A stretch of DNA of 64,000 nt, taken from Collinsella sp. UBA6357 (lineage in GTDB: Bacteria > Actinomycetota > Coriobacteriia > Coriobacteriales > Coriobacteriaceae). Both the position numbers and the translations under genes were made by a program. The notes under the pieces are model-generated. The model ran no database searches and was not told the DNA's origin. It saw only the letters and a list, made by a program, of their open reading frames with translations. Positions 32,004 through 41,842 of this stretch are shown here, in pieces; the stretch's first letter is position 1, and every line of letters starts with the position of its first letter. The stretch spans positions 5,377 to 69,376 of the forward strand of contig DJRP01000006.1 of the NCBI GenBank assembly GCA_002437815.1, read 5' to 3'.

Positions 32004-34730
32004 TCAGCTGCGGCGGCGCTTGGAGGGCATGGAGACCGTGATGCCGCCCGAGGACTTGGTGAGCTTGGAGCGATGCTTTGCAGAGCGTTCGGGTTTCGTT
32101 GAAACGGGGGGCTTCGCCTGCTCGATACCCTCGCGCGCATGGATCTCGGCCTCTCGGGCGGCACGCTGCTCGCGACGCTGCACGATATCGCCGGCAACAC
32201 GGCTCGCCAGGCGGGCCGCCGACGAGCCGGTGGAGCTCACCGTAGCCCCACGACGCCCCAGACGCACCCGGACGCCGCGCCCGAAGCCCGTGGCGGCATG
32301 ACGGCGCCGTGGCTCGAGGGTGTCGCAAACGTAGGCCAGCCTGAAAAAGACGGTACAGGTAAGCGCCACGATCACCACGAGCATCACCACCACCGAGGGC
32401 GAGAGCCGTGCGATCGAAAGCAGCTTGGGAAAGCCGATGACGCCCGTGAGGATGCCGACGACCACGAAGATAAAGAGCGTGCAGCGCAACGGATTCATGG
32501 GCTGGGAGATGCGCCAGATAAGGCTCACGCTCGCCGCACAGGACGTGACCAGGCACATCGTGGAAAGCGTGAGCTGGTCGAGCCCGAAGAGGTGTGCGCA
32601 CAGGATATCGAGCGCCGCCGCCAATATCACGGCGACCGAAGCCGGTAGCGCCCGTTTGAGCACGTTGTTCAAGAAAGAGCCCTTGACGCGAGCGTTGTTG
32701 GGCTCAAGGCCCAAGACAAAGCCGGGCGCGCCGATGCAGAAGAAGTTGATGAGCGTCATCTGGATCGGCTCGAACGGATAGGGCGGGAAGGCGATGCAGA
32801 GAGCGGCCAGCCCCATCGAGAACAGGGTCTTGGTCAAGAACAGCGCCGCCGAGCGCTGCAGGTTGTTGATGGAGCGACGTCCCTCGGCCACGACCGCGGG
32901 CATCGAGGCGAAGTCGTTGTCGACGAGCACGATCTCGGCCACGTTGCGCGCAGCATCCGACCCGGCGGCCATGGCCACCGAGCAGTCGGCTTCCTTGAGG
33001 GCGAGCACGTCGTTGACGCCGTCACCGGTCATGGCCACCGTGTGACCACGGCGCTGCAGCGCCTGTACAAGCTCGCGTTTCTGCTGCGGGGTCACACGAC
33101 CGAACACGTGATAGCGCTCGACGGCGGCATCGATCTTGGCCGGCGTGTCGAGCGTGGTGGCGTCCACATAGGCCTCGGCGCCGGGCACCCCCACCACGCG
33201 CGCGATGGACGAGACGGTGCGCGGGTCGTCGCCCGAAATCACGTTGAGCGTCACGCCCTGCTCGTTGAAGTAGCCGATGGTCTCGGCCGCCGAGGTGCGG
33301 ATCTCGTCGCGGATGGTGACAAAGCCCACGGGCAGCGCCTCGCCCACCATGTCTCCATCAGGGGTGAATCCGTCGACGCGCGCCACCACGAGCACGCGGC
33401 AGGTGTCGGCAAGCTCGGCCACGCGCTCCTCAAGCGCGGAGAAGACGCGTTCGGAGAGGACGAACTGAGCGGCGCCCATCACAAACGAGCCCTCGGCAAA
33501 CGAGGCGCCCGACCACTTCTTGGACGAGGAGAACGGCACGACCGAGAGCGGGGCGGACACGTCGACGGCGCGATCGGCATAGTAGTTGAGCAGGGCCTGG
33601 CAGGTTTCATTAGCGTCCGCCGACGTGGCGCGCGCGACGTTGGCGAGCGCGAAGTCAAGCACCGTCTCGCTGATCGGAAGGCTCGGCATCTGCGTGCCCG
33701 CCACGCCCTCGACCGGCAGAGGATAGGTGCCCTCGACCTCCATGCGCCCCGAGGTGATGGTGCCCGTCTTGTCCAGGCACAGCACATCGACGCGGGCGAG
33801 CGTCTCGATGCAGTACAGCTGCTGGGCGAGCACCTTGCGGCGGGCAAGGCGCACCGTGGCGATGGCAAGCACCGACGAGGTCAAAAGCACCAGGCCTTGA
33901 GGGATCATCCCCAGAAGCGCGGCGACGGTCGAGAGCAGCGCCGAAGAGGGCATCTTGCCCGACATGATCTGCCCGAAGAGCCAAGCCCACATGCCGTCGC
34001 CGGGGCATCCGGCCTTGTCGTACATGCCGTTGACACTCGAGGAGAACAGGGCGATACCGAGCGGGATCATAAGGATGCTCGCGAACCGCACGATGGCGTT
34101 AAGCGCGTTCATGATCTCGGAGTTGACCTTTTTGACGTATTTCGCCTCGTTGTTGATGCGAGCGACATAGTTGTCGGCGCCCACGTGCACCACCTGCGCG
34201 CGCACCAGGCCCGAGTCGATAAAGCTGCCGCTCATGAGCTCGGAGCCAGGCTGCTTTTTGATCAGGTCACTCTCGCCGGTCAGCAGGCTCTCGTTGACCA
34301 GGCACTCCCCCGATACCACGCGGGCGTCGGCCGGAATCTGGTCGCCACGGCCCAGTCGGATGATGTCGTCGAGCACGATCTGGTCGAGATCGAGCTCGGT
34401 CTCGACGCCGTCGCGCACCGCCACGGCCTTTTTGCTCGTGAGCAGGGTGAGCCGGTCGACCATCTTCTTGGAGCGCATCGACTGCACCACGCCGATGCCG
34501 GTGTTCAAAAAGACGACGAACAAAAACGTCAGATTCTTGAACGAGCCGGTGACAAGCACCAGGATCGCCAAGACCAGGTTGATAAGGTTGAACAGCGTGC
34601 AGAGATTCTCGATGATAAGCTCGCGAACCGATTTGGTCTTGAGCTCCATGTTGAGGTTGATCTTGCCGGCGGCGATGCGTTCCTCGACCTGGGCGGTCGT
34701 AAGACCCTGCTCGATATCGGTATCTGCCAT
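32004..34730 (-). CDS. CtpE-like P-type cation ATPase with long basic tail
   Basis: The 908-residue P-type ATPase has LLTGES (actuator), GMIPQGLVLLTS in helix M4, LCLDKTGTIT (phosphorylation Asp) and MTGDGVND. No N-terminal metal-binding domain is seen. The PQGL helix and overall pattern resemble mycobacterial CtpE, a calcium-importing type, so Ca2+ is the best guess. After the last helix there are about 105 extra residues, strongly basic with R/K/A/S runs ending SKRRRS, which I do not expect in this family. The ATG has AAGGAG 5 nt upstream. It lies directly after the tRNA-Arg terminator. Confidence 0.88.
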   Translation of the reverse strand: MADTDIEQGLTTAQVEERIAAGKINLNMELKTKSVRELIIENLCTLFNLINLVLAILVLVTGSFKNLTFLFVVFLNTGIGVVQSMRSKKMVDRLTLLTSKKAVAVRDGVETELDLDQIVLDDIIRLGRGDQIPADARVVSGECLVNESLLTGESDLIKKQPGSELMSGSFIDSGLVRAQVVHVGADNYVARINNEAKYVKKVNSEIMNALNAIVRFASILMIPLGIALFSSSVNGMYDKAGCPGDGMWAWLFGQIMSGKMPSSALLSTVAALLGMIPQGLVLLTSSVLAIATVRLARRKVLAQQLYCIETLARVDVLCLDKTGTITSGRMEVEGTYPLPVEGVAGTQMPSLPISETVLDFALANVARATSADANETCQALLNYYADRAVDVSAPLSVVPFSSSKKWSGASFAEGSFVMGAAQFVLSERVFSALEERVAELADTCRVLVVARVDGFTPDGDMVGEALPVGFVTIRDEIRTSAAETIGYFNEQGVTLNVISGDDPRTVSSIARVVGVPGAEAYVDATTLDTPAKIDAAVERYHVFGRVTPQQKRELVQALQRRGHTVAMTGDGVNDVLALKEADCSVAMAAGSDAARNVAEIVLVDNDFASMPAVVAEGRRSINNLQRSAALFLTKTLFSMGLAALCIAFPPYPFEPIQMTLINFFCIGAPGFVLGLEPNNARVKGSFLNNVLKRALPASVAVILAAALDILCAHLFGLDQLTLSTMCLVTSCAASVSLIWRISQPMNPLRCTLFIFVVVGILTGVIGFPKLLSIARLSPSVVVMLVVIVALTCTVFFRLAYVCDTLEPRRRHAATGFGRGVRVRLGRRGATVSSTGSSAARLASRVAGDIVQRREQRAAREAEIHAREGIEQAKPPVSTKPERSAKHRSKLTKSSGGITVSMPSKRRRS

Positions 34731-34761
34731 AAACGCTCCTTAGCGGCGTGGCGTGCATATG

Positions 34762-34796
34762 AAAAAGCCGTCCGAACCATACGCGGTACGGACGGC
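34762..34796 (-). terminator. Intrinsic terminator after tRNA-Arg
   Basis: The perfect 8-bp stem GCCGTCCG/CGGACGGC is followed by TTTTTC on the minus strand. It sits between the tRNA 3' end and the ATPase Shine-Dalgarno. Confidence 0.88.
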
Positions 34797-34810
34797 CTTG
34801 CCTGTGCGGG

Positions 34811-34884
34811 TGCCCCATGTTGGATTCGAACCAACGGCCTTCTGCTCCGGAGGCAGACGCTCTAATCCCCTGAGCTAATAGGGC
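34811..34884 (-). tRNA. tRNA-Arg (anticodon CCG)
   Basis: The 74-nt cloverleaf folds with acceptor stem GCCCTAT/ATGGGGC (one G-U pair), D-arm AGCTC...GAGC, anticodon stem TCTGC/GCAGA with loop CTCCGGA (anticodon CCG), and T-arm GTTGG-TTCGAAT-CCAAC. The discriminator is A. The next genomic bases are CCCG, so CCA is not encoded. It reads CGG codons. Confidence 0.95.
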
Positions 34885-34895
34885 GAACGCTTGTG

Positions 34896-34901
34896 ATTAT
34901 A
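34896..34901 (-). promoter_or_regulatory. Predicted -10 element of the tRNA-Arg gene
   Basis: A consensus TATAAT lies 11 nt upstream of the mature 5' end on the minus strand. I could not find a convincing -35. The rest of the interval to aroF holds a TATAAA at 35039-35044 on the plus strand that may serve the aro operon, again without a good -35. Confidence 0.45.
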
Positions 34902-35123
34902 CCCAAGAAGCGGCCCGCGGGCATAAAAATCTCAAGCACCACAGAGCCGTGACATCAAACGCCGCGGAAAACAACGTATAGCGCTCGCGTCGAACGCAGC
35001 GCGATCAACACTTTAGGGCGCAAAAGCAAGTCAGTTAGTATAAACTTTCATGCACTTATAGAACGAGCGGCCCGGCAGCCCTCGACAGACGTAATAACAC
35101 AATCGGTGAAAGGCACACACCCC

Positions 35124-36149
35124 ATGATCGCGATACTCAGAAGCTCAGCCTCAGACGAAGCCATCTCGCATATCGTCAGCTGGATCGAGAAAAAGGGTCT
35201 TAAAACCGACGTCTCGCGCGGCGAGAACGAGATCGTGATCGGCTTGGTCGGTGACACGACCAAGGTCGACCCGTTCCTGCTCGAGTCGATGGATGTCGTC
35301 GAGCGTGTGCAGCGCGTCTCGGAGCCCTTCAAGCGCGCCAACCGTAAGTTCCATCCCGAGGATTCCGTCATCGACTGCGGCCATGGCGTCAAGATCGGCG
35401 GCGACCAGTTCCAGGTCATCGCAGGCCCCTGCTCGGTCGAGGGCGACAACCTCATCCGCATCGCCCGCCGCGTGAAGGCGGCGGGCGCCACGATGCTGCG
35501 CGGCGGCGCCTACAAGCCCCGCACCTCCCCTTACGCCTACCAGGGCATGGGCCCGGCCGGTCTGGACCTGTTGCGCGAGGCTGCCGATGAGCTCGACATG
35601 CCCATCGTCACCGAGATCATGGACCCGCGCGACGTCCAGGTCTTCTTAGATAAGCGCATCGAGGTCATGCAGATCGGCGCGCGCAACGCCCAGAATTTCC
35701 CCCTGCTCAAAGAGGTGGGCAAGACGCAGACGCCGGTCCTGCTCAAGCGCGGCATGTCGGGCACCATCGACGAGCTGCTCATGGCGGCCGAGTACATCAT
35801 GAGCGAGGGCAACGACAACGTGATTTTGTGCGAGCGCGGCATCCGCACCTTCGAGACCCGCACGCGCAACACCTTCGACCTCAACGCCGTACCGGTGCTG
35901 CACCACCTGTCGCACCTGCCGGTCGTCGCCGACCCGAGCCACGCCACCGGCTACACCCGCTACGTCGAGCCTATGGCGCTCGCCGCCACCGCAGCCGGTG
36001 CCAACGGCCTCGAGATCGAGGTCCACGACGATCCGAGCCACGCCTGGTCCGACGGCGCCCAGGCACTCACCCCCGACCAGTTCGATGACACCATGCGCCG
36101 CATCCGTGCCATCCGCAAGGTCATCGTCGACGAGACGGTGGAGGCTTAA
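35124..36149 (+). CDS. aroF: 3-deoxy-7-phosphoheptulonate synthase (type I-beta)
   Basis: DAHP synthase condenses PEP and erythrose 4-phosphate, the first shikimate step. The 341-residue protein has an N-terminal ferredoxin-like (allosteric type) domain of about 70 residues. The barrel shows VIAGPCSVEG, RGGAYKPRTSPYAYQG, ILCERGIRTFE and VVADPSHATG, all typical of the AroF/KDO8P-like class. The ATG lies 10 nt after AAAGG. First gene of an eight-gene operon. Confidence 0.96.
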   Translation: MIAILRSSASDEAISHIVSWIEKKGLKTDVSRGENEIVIGLVGDTTKVDPFLLESMDVVERVQRVSEPFKRANRKFHPEDSVIDCGHGVKIGGDQFQVIAGPCSVEGDNLIRIARRVKAAGATMLRGGAYKPRTSPYAYQGMGPAGLDLLREAADELDMPIVTEIMDPRDVQVFLDKRIEVMQIGARNAQNFPLLKEVGKTQTPVLLKRGMSGTIDELLMAAEYIMSEGNDNVILCERGIRTFETRTRNTFDLNAVPVLHHLSHLPVVADPSHATGYTRYVEPMALAATAAGANGLEIEVHDDPSHAWSDGAQALTPDQFDDTMRRIRAIRKVIVDETVEA

Positions 36150-36154
36150 AGCGC

Positions 36155-37069
36155 ATGGGCACGGTCAGAAACGCACGCGTGAACGCCGCGGGCCCCAAGG
36201 TCGCCGGTGTGGTGGGCCTCGGTCTTATCGGAGGAAGCTTCGCACGCGGTTACGCCCGGGCCGGCGTCAAGGTTCTCGCATACGACCCCGACGAAGACGT
36301 CATGGGCGCTGCCGAGATGGGCACCGTCGCCGGCGAGCTGAGCGACGAGAACCTCGGAACCTGCGACATCATCGTACTCGCTGCCTATCCCGAGGCCTGC
36401 ATCGCATGGCTCGAGGACCACGCTGAGGCCCTGGCCGACGCCACGGACACCGAAGGCGTCTGGGGGCCGATCGTCATCGATACCGTGGGCGTCAAGGGCA
36501 TCGTGTGCGATCGCGCCTTCGAGCTCGCCCGCGACCATGGCTTTTACTTCGTGGGCGCACACCCCATGGCGGGCACCCAGTATTCGGGATTTGCCCACTC
36601 GCGTGCCGATCTGTTCGAGGGCGCACCGCTGGTGCTCGTGCCGCCCGCGGTGGACGATGCCTTGAAGCTGGAGCTTTTAGGGCAGGTCCGCGAGATGGTA
36701 CGGCCGCTGGGCTTCGCCAAGTTCAGCGTCACCACCGCCGCCGAGCACGACCGGGTGATCGCGTTCACGAGCCAGCTTGCCCACGTGGTGTCCAACGCCT
36801 ACGTCAAAAGCCCGACCGCCCAGGTCCACCACGGTTTCTCGGCCGGCAGCTATCGCGACCTCACGCGCGTGGCGCACCTGAATCCCCAGATGTGGTCGGA
36901 GCTTATGATCGATGATGCCGATGCCCTGGCCTTCGAGATCGACCATCTGATCGAAGCGCTGGGGGCCTACAGCACCGCGCTCAAGAACCGCGACCGCCGC
37001 TATCTAGAAAACCTCCTTGCCGAGGGCGACCGTATCAAGCGCTCGCTCGACGACGAGAGCCAACGATAG
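36155..37069 (+). CDS. tyrA: Prephenate dehydrogenase
   Basis: TyrA oxidises prephenate to 4-hydroxyphenylpyruvate for tyrosine. The 304-residue protein has the NAD motif GVVGLGLIGGSFARGY, the VDTVGVKG-like segment IDTVGVKG and the catalytic GAHPMAGTQYSGF region. No ACT or mutase domain is present. The ATG follows the aroF stop by 5 nt, with GGAGG inside the aroF end. Confidence 0.95.
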   Translation: MGTVRNARVNAAGPKVAGVVGLGLIGGSFARGYARAGVKVLAYDPDEDVMGAAEMGTVAGELSDENLGTCDIIVLAAYPEACIAWLEDHAEALADATDTEGVWGPIVIDTVGVKGIVCDRAFELARDHGFYFVGAHPMAGTQYSGFAHSRADLFEGAPLVLVPPAVDDALKLELLGQVREMVRPLGFAKFSVTTAAEHDRVIAFTSQLAHVVSNAYVKSPTAQVHHGFSAGSYRDLTRVAHLNPQMWSELMIDDADALAFEIDHLIEALGAYSTALKNRDRRYLENLLAEGDRIKRSLDDESQR

Positions 37070-37081
37070 GAGATGCAATCT

Positions 37082-38188
37082 ATGGCCATCACCATCGATG
37101 TCGATACCGCACGTCCCTACCAGGTGCACGTCGGCACGTTTTTGCTCGAGGAGGCGGGCGCGCTCGTGCGCTCCGCCGCCGGGGGCGAACGTGCCGTCAT
37201 CGTGACCGACACCAATGTGGGGCCGCTCTACCAGACCCCGGTCAAGCAGAGCCTCGAGAAGGCGGGCTACACCGTCGACATCTGCACCTTTGAGGCCGGT
37301 GAGGCCCACAAGCGCGCCGAGACCTACGTGGGTATCCTGGAGTTCGTGGCCGAGCACGAGCTCACCCGCTCCGATGTCATCGTGGCGCTCGGCGGCGGCG
37401 TGGTGGGCGATGTGGCCGGCTTTGTGGCCGCCACCTACATGCGCGGATGCCAGTTTGTCCAGATCCCCACGAGCCTGTTGGCCATGGTCGACTCCTCGGT
37501 GGGTGGCAAGACCGCCATCGACCTCGCGGCCGGCAAGAACCTCGCCGGCGCCTTCTGGCAACCGCGCGTGGTCATCGCCGACGTGGGTTGCTTAGCCACG
37601 CTTTCGGCCGAACAGTTCGCCGACGGCTGCGGCGAGGTCATCAAGCACGCCGTGATCGCCGATCCCGAGCTGTTCGAAGAGCTCGAGAAGACGCCGCTCA
37701 CCCTTGAGCTGCTCATGAGCGATGTGGCACGCGTGGCGCTCATCATCGCCCGCAACATCGATATCAAGCGTGCCGTCGTCGTGGCGGACGAGCGCGAGTC
37801 CAACCAGCGCAAGCTGCTCAACTTCGGCCACAGCGCGGGACATGCCGTGGAGGCCTGCGAGCACTTTGAGCTCGGGCACGGCAACTGCGTCTCGATCGGC
37901 ATGGGCATCATCGCGCGCTCCGCGGCGCTGCGCGGCATCTGCCCGGCCGAGCTGCCCCAACGCATCGAGGAGCTCTGCCGCCGCCACGGGCTCAAGACGC
38001 GATGCGACCTTGCGGCCGACGACATCTTTGCCGAGGCCCTGCACGACAAGAAACGCCGCGGCGACACAATCGACCTGGTCATACCGCACGATCTGGGTCG
38101 TTGCAGCATCGATACCACCCCGCTTTCCACGTTTCGCGACATCATCGCCGAAGGTCTCGGCGAGAAGGGAGACCACGCCGCATGCTAG
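37082..38188 (+). CDS. aroB: 3-dehydroquinate synthase
   Basis: The enzyme converts DAHP to 3-dehydroquinate. The 368-residue protein keeps every active-site element: VALGGGVVGDVAGFVAATY, MVDSSVGGKTAID, the zinc Glu in DGCGEVIKH, the zinc/active-site His pair in NFGHSAGHAVE and His in LGHGNCVSIG. The second ATG is chosen: AGGAG lies 9 nt upstream of it but abuts the first. It overlaps aroA by 7 nt. Compare the degraded paralogue at 50-51 kb. Confidence 0.97.
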   Translation: MAITIDVDTARPYQVHVGTFLLEEAGALVRSAAGGERAVIVTDTNVGPLYQTPVKQSLEKAGYTVDICTFEAGEAHKRAETYVGILEFVAEHELTRSDVIVALGGGVVGDVAGFVAATYMRGCQFVQIPTSLLAMVDSSVGGKTAIDLAAGKNLAGAFWQPRVVIADVGCLATLSAEQFADGCGEVIKHAVIADPELFEELEKTPLTLELLMSDVARVALIIARNIDIKRAVVVADERESNQRKLLNFGHSAGHAVEACEHFELGHGNCVSIGMGIIARSAALRGICPAELPQRIEELCRRHGLKTRCDLAADDIFAEALHDKKRRGDTIDLVIPHDLGRCSIDTTPLSTFRDIIAEGLGEKGDHAAC

Positions 38189-39501
38189 CGCGCATCACGC
38201 CCGCCCCGCTCGCGGGCACCGTTCCTGCCATCGCCTCGAAATCCATGGCGCATCGCCTGATCATCGCCGCGGCCCTGGCCAACGGCGAGACCCACGTCAT
38301 CTGCAACACCACCTGTGCCGACATCGACGCCACCGTGCGTTGCCTGACGGCCCTGGGCGCTCGCATCGAGAACGTCGACGACGGCTACGTGGTGCACCCC
38401 ACCATGAAGAGTATCGAATTCGGCCTTTTGCGCGCCCTTGCCGGCGCCACCCTCGACTGTGGCGAGAGCGGCTCCACGCTGCGCTTCATGCTTCCGGTCG
38501 CCTGCGCCCTGGGCGCCGACGCGACCTTCACCGGACGCGGCAGGCTCGGGCAGCGCCCCCTCTCCCCGCTCTCGGACGAGATCATCGCCGCGGGCTGCAC
38601 GCTTGAGGGCCTGGGCGATTTTCCCCTCAAGACCGCAGGTCGCATGCGCCCCGGCACCTTCAAGCTTCCGGGCAACGTGAGCTCCCAATACATATCGGGC
38701 CTGCTTTTAGCGGCACCCCTGCTCTCCGAGCCCTCATGCGTCGAGGTCACCGGACTCATCGAGAGCCGTCCCTACATCAACCTGACCATCCAGGCCATGA
38801 AGGCCTTCGGGGTCGAGATCGCGGTCGAGCGCATCCCCGCCAAGGCGGGCTCCCCCGAGATCACGCGCTTCCGCACCAACGGCGGCAGCTACCGCACCCC
38901 GGGAACCGTCTGCGTCGAGGGCGATTGGTCCAACGCGGCGTTTTGGCTGTGCGCCGGCGCCCTGGGAGACGACCCGATCACCGTGGACGGCGTGTCGCTC
39001 AGCTCCGCGCAGGGCGACCGCAACGTGCTCGCGGCGCTCTCCAAGTTCGGCGCCCGGATCGTGCGCTCGACCAACGCCGCCACCGTGCAGTCCGACAAGC
39101 TCGTCGGCTTCGAGATGAGCGCCCACGACATCCCCGATCTGGTCCCGGTCATCTCGGCCGTGGCGGCGCTTGCCCAGGGCCGCACGCACATCCGCGACTG
39201 CGCCCGCTTGCGCATCAAAGAATCCGACCGCCTGGAGACGACCAGGCGCGAGCTGAGCGCCCTGGGGGCAAAGGTCACCATCGCCGGCGACGACCTGATC
39301 ATCGACGGCGTGGACGCGCTCACTGGCGGCGATATCGATGCGCACAACGACCACCGCATCGCTATGATGGCCGCCGTGGCCGCCAGCCGTGCGAGCGGCG
39401 AGGTGCGCATCCACGGCGCCGAGGCCGTCAACAAATCCTATCCCGACTTCTTCGACCACTACCGCCTGCTCGGCGGAACGGTGACGCTCGAGGAGGAATA
39501 G
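38182..39501 (+). CDS. aroA: 3-phosphoshikimate 1-carboxyvinyltransferase (EPSP synthase)
   Basis: EPSP synthase joins PEP and shikimate 3-phosphate. The 439-residue protein has SKSMAHRLIIAAALA at the N-terminus, LDCGESGSTLRFMLPVA in the middle and HNDHRIAMMAAVA near the C-terminus. The Ala and Gly around CGESGSTLRF look class I-like, but I do not infer glyphosate response. The start overlaps the aroB end, with GGGAG 10 nt upstream. Confidence 0.96.
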   Translation: MLARITPAPLAGTVPAIASKSMAHRLIIAAALANGETHVICNTTCADIDATVRCLTALGARIENVDDGYVVHPTMKSIEFGLLRALAGATLDCGESGSTLRFMLPVACALGADATFTGRGRLGQRPLSPLSDEIIAAGCTLEGLGDFPLKTAGRMRPGTFKLPGNVSSQYISGLLLAAPLLSEPSCVEVTGLIESRPYINLTIQAMKAFGVEIAVERIPAKAGSPEITRFRTNGGSYRTPGTVCVEGDWSNAAFWLCAGALGDDPITVDGVSLSSAQGDRNVLAALSKFGARIVRSTNAATVQSDKLVGFEMSAHDIPDLVPVISAVAALAQGRTHIRDCARLRIKESDRLETTRRELSALGAKVTIAGDDLIIDGVDALTGGDIDAHNDHRIAMMAAVAASRASGEVRIHGAEAVNKSYPDFFDHYRLLGGTVTLEEE

Positions 39502-39502
39502 C

Positions 39503-40630
39503 ATGGCATCGGTCTTTGGCAACGTTTTGCACCTGAGCATCTTCGGTCAGTCGCACTCACCGGCGATCGGCTGCTCGCTTGACGGCATTCCCGCCGGCAT
39601 CCCCGTGGACCAAGAAGCGCTTCAGCGGTTCCTGGAGCGACGGGCACCAGGACGCGACAAGACGGCCACGAGCCGCCGTGAGGCCGATGCGGCCCATATC
39701 ATCGCCGGCGTGGCCGAGGGCCACACGACGGGGGCACCGATCGCCGCGATCATCGAGAACACCAACACGCGCTCCAAGGACTACTCGGGCCTCAGGCGCA
39801 CCCCGCGTCCGGGTCACGCGGACTATCCGGCACGCATCAAATATGCCAACTTCCACGACGTGGCCGGCGGAGGACATTTCTCCGGCCGCCTCACAGCTCC
39901 CCTGTGCATCGCCGGCGGCATCGCCCTGCAGGCACTCGAGCAGATGGGCATCAAGATCATGGCCCACGTGGCACAGGTAGGCGGTATATCCGACCTGCCC
40001 ATGGACGACATGGTCTATCGCGAGGCCGACCGTGCGGCCATCCTCGCCAACGATCTGCCCTGTATCGACAACGCGGCCGCGGGCCGCATGCGCGAGGAGA
40101 TCCTCGCCGCGCGCGATGAGCTCGACTCGGTCGGCGGAATCGTCGAGTGCGGCATCTATGGACTTCCCGCCGGTATCGGCGACCCGATGTTCGACGGCAT
40201 GGAGAATCGGATCGCGCATATCGCCTTTGGGATCCCGGCCGTCAAGGGCGTCGAGTTCGGCATGGGTTTTGCCGTGGCGGCCATGCGCGGCAGCGAGAAC
40301 AACGACCCCTACCGCATCGACCCCGAGAACGGCTCGGTGATCGTCGAGTCCAACAACGCCGGCGGCATCCTGGGCGGCATCTCGACCGGGGCGCCCATCA
40401 TGTGGCGCATGGCGGTCAAGCCCACACCCTCGATCGCACGCGAGCAGCAAAGCGTCAACATGGATACCAACGAGAACGCCGAGCTCGAGATTCACGGCAG
40501 GCACGATCCCTGCATCGTGCCGCGCGCCGTGCCTGTCGCCGAGGCGGCCGCAGCGCTGGCTGTGCTCGACGCTTTGCTCGAAGACGGCGCGTATGACATA
40601 GAGCGCGCACGCGCCGCGGTGCATAACTAG
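39503..40630 (+). CDS. aroC: Chorismate synthase
   Basis: This FMN-dependent enzyme makes chorismate. The 375-residue protein has GQSHSPAIGCSLDGIPAG at the start, RRTPRPGHADYPARIKY, and RMAVKPTPSI near the C-terminus. The ATG is 1 nt after the aroA stop, with GGAGG spaced 6 nt. The gap to pheA has a GGCCGG/CCGGCC inverted repeat of uncertain meaning. Confidence 0.97.
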   Translation: MASVFGNVLHLSIFGQSHSPAIGCSLDGIPAGIPVDQEALQRFLERRAPGRDKTATSRREADAAHIIAGVAEGHTTGAPIAAIIENTNTRSKDYSGLRRTPRPGHADYPARIKYANFHDVAGGGHFSGRLTAPLCIAGGIALQALEQMGIKIMAHVAQVGGISDLPMDDMVYREADRAAILANDLPCIDNAAAGRMREEILAARDELDSVGGIVECGIYGLPAGIGDPMFDGMENRIAHIAFGIPAVKGVEFGMGFAVAAMRGSENNDPYRIDPENGSVIVESNNAGGILGGISTGAPIMWRMAVKPTPSIAREQQSVNMDTNENAELEIHGRHDPCIVPRAVPVAEAAAALAVLDALLEDGAYDIERARAAVHN

Positions 40631-40696
40631 GACGACAGTACGGCCGGTCCGCTACCGCGAAGCCAAAGCATGCCGGCCGAAAGGCATAGGAGAAAC

Positions 40697-41842
40697 ATGG
40701 ACCTAGGACAGATCAGAACAAAGATCGATGAGATAGACTCGGACCTGCTCCGTCGCTTCGTGGAACGTATGGATATCGCAACCGAGGTGGCAAAATCCAA
40801 GGTCGAAATGGGCAAGAACGTCTTCGACCCCACCCGTGAGCGGGCAAAGCTCAAAAATGTCGCGGACCGCGTTCCCGAGCGCTACGAGCAGCAGACCATC
40901 ACCCTGTGGCGCTTGCTCATGAGCATGAGCAAGGCCGAACAGATGCGCTATATCAACGGTCTTAAGGGAACCACGGTCTCCGAACGCGCCCATGCCTCAG
41001 TCGTGCCCGTGGACCACCCCTTTCCCGCCTGCGCCAGCGTGGGCTGCCAGGGGGTCGAGGGTGCCTACAGCCAACTTGCCGCCTGCAAGGCCTTCGATGT
41101 GCCCGATATCACGTTCTTCGACACCTTCGAGGGCGTGATGAGGGCCGTCGCCGACGGCTTTTGCGAGTTCGGCGTGCTGCCGATCGAAAACTCCACCGCC
41201 GGCTCGGTCAACGCCGTCTACGACCTGCTCTCCAGCTACGACTTCCATATCGTGCGCTCCGTCCGGCTCAAGATCGACCACAACCTGCTGGCCAAGCCGG
41301 GCACCAAACTCGACGATGTGCGCGAGATCTTCAGCCACAGCCAGGCCATCTCGCAGTGCCAAGGCTATATCGAGCGCCACGGCCTCAAGGCCACCCGATA
41401 CGCCAACACCGCCATGTCCGCGGAGTTCGTGTCTAACAGCGAGCGCAACGACGTGGCCGCCATCGCCTCGCGCAGCTGTGCGGAACTCTACGGCCTTACG
41501 CTGATCGATCAGGATATCCAGGATTCCGACAACAACTACACCCGCTTCGTGGTGATCAGCTCGGAGCCGCGGATCTACCCCGGCGCCGACCGCACCTCGC
41601 TCATGTTGACGACCACCAACGAGCCGGGTGCCCTCTACCGCGTGCTCGAGCGCTTCTATGCCCTTAACATCAATCTCATCAAACTCGAAAGCCGCCCTAT
41701 CCCCGGCCGCGATTTCGAGTTTATGTTCTACTTTGATCTGGACTGCCCCTATGGCAGCAAATCGCTCGACGATCTGCTCGACTCGATCGACGACGTCTGC
41801 GAGAGCTTTACCTATTTTGGCAGTTACACGGAGGTGATTTAG
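40697..41842 (+). CDS. pheA: Bifunctional chorismate mutase/prephenate dehydratase
   Basis: The P-protein makes phenylpyruvate from chorismate. The 381 residues comprise an N-terminal AroQ-type mutase (RTKIDEIDSDLLRRFVERM, to about 85), a dehydratase domain (CQGVEGAYSQLA, GVLPIENSTAGSV, NNYTRFVVI) and a C-terminal ACT domain with GALYRVLERFYALNINLIKLESRP (key ESRP), likely for phenylalanine feedback. AGGAG lies 4 nt before the ATG. Confidence 0.95.
   Translation: MDLGQIRTKIDEIDSDLLRRFVERMDIATEVAKSKVEMGKNVFDPTRERAKLKNVADRVPERYEQQTITLWRLLMSMSKAEQMRYINGLKGTTVSERAHASVVPVDHPFPACASVGCQGVEGAYSQLAACKAFDVPDITFFDTFEGVMRAVADGFCEFGVLPIENSTAGSVNAVYDLLSSYDFHIVRSVRLKIDHNLLAKPGTKLDDVREIFSHSQAISQCQGYIERHGLKATRYANTAMSAEFVSNSERNDVAAIASRSCAELYGLTLIDQDIQDSDNNYTRFVVISSEPRIYPGADRTSLMLTTTNEPGALYRVLERFYALNINLIKLESRPIPGRDFEFMFYFDLDCPYGSKSLDDLLDSIDDVCESFTYFGSYTEVI

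Noticed and set aside
33042..34865. 607-codon plus-strand open frame opposite the P-type ATPase and running into the tRNA
   Set aside because: It reads through the tRNA gene and its terminator; composition is that of an antisense frame.
35012..35044. Promoter for the aro operon at TATAAA (35039-35044)
   Set aside because: No -35 at acceptable spacing; mentioned only as a candidate.
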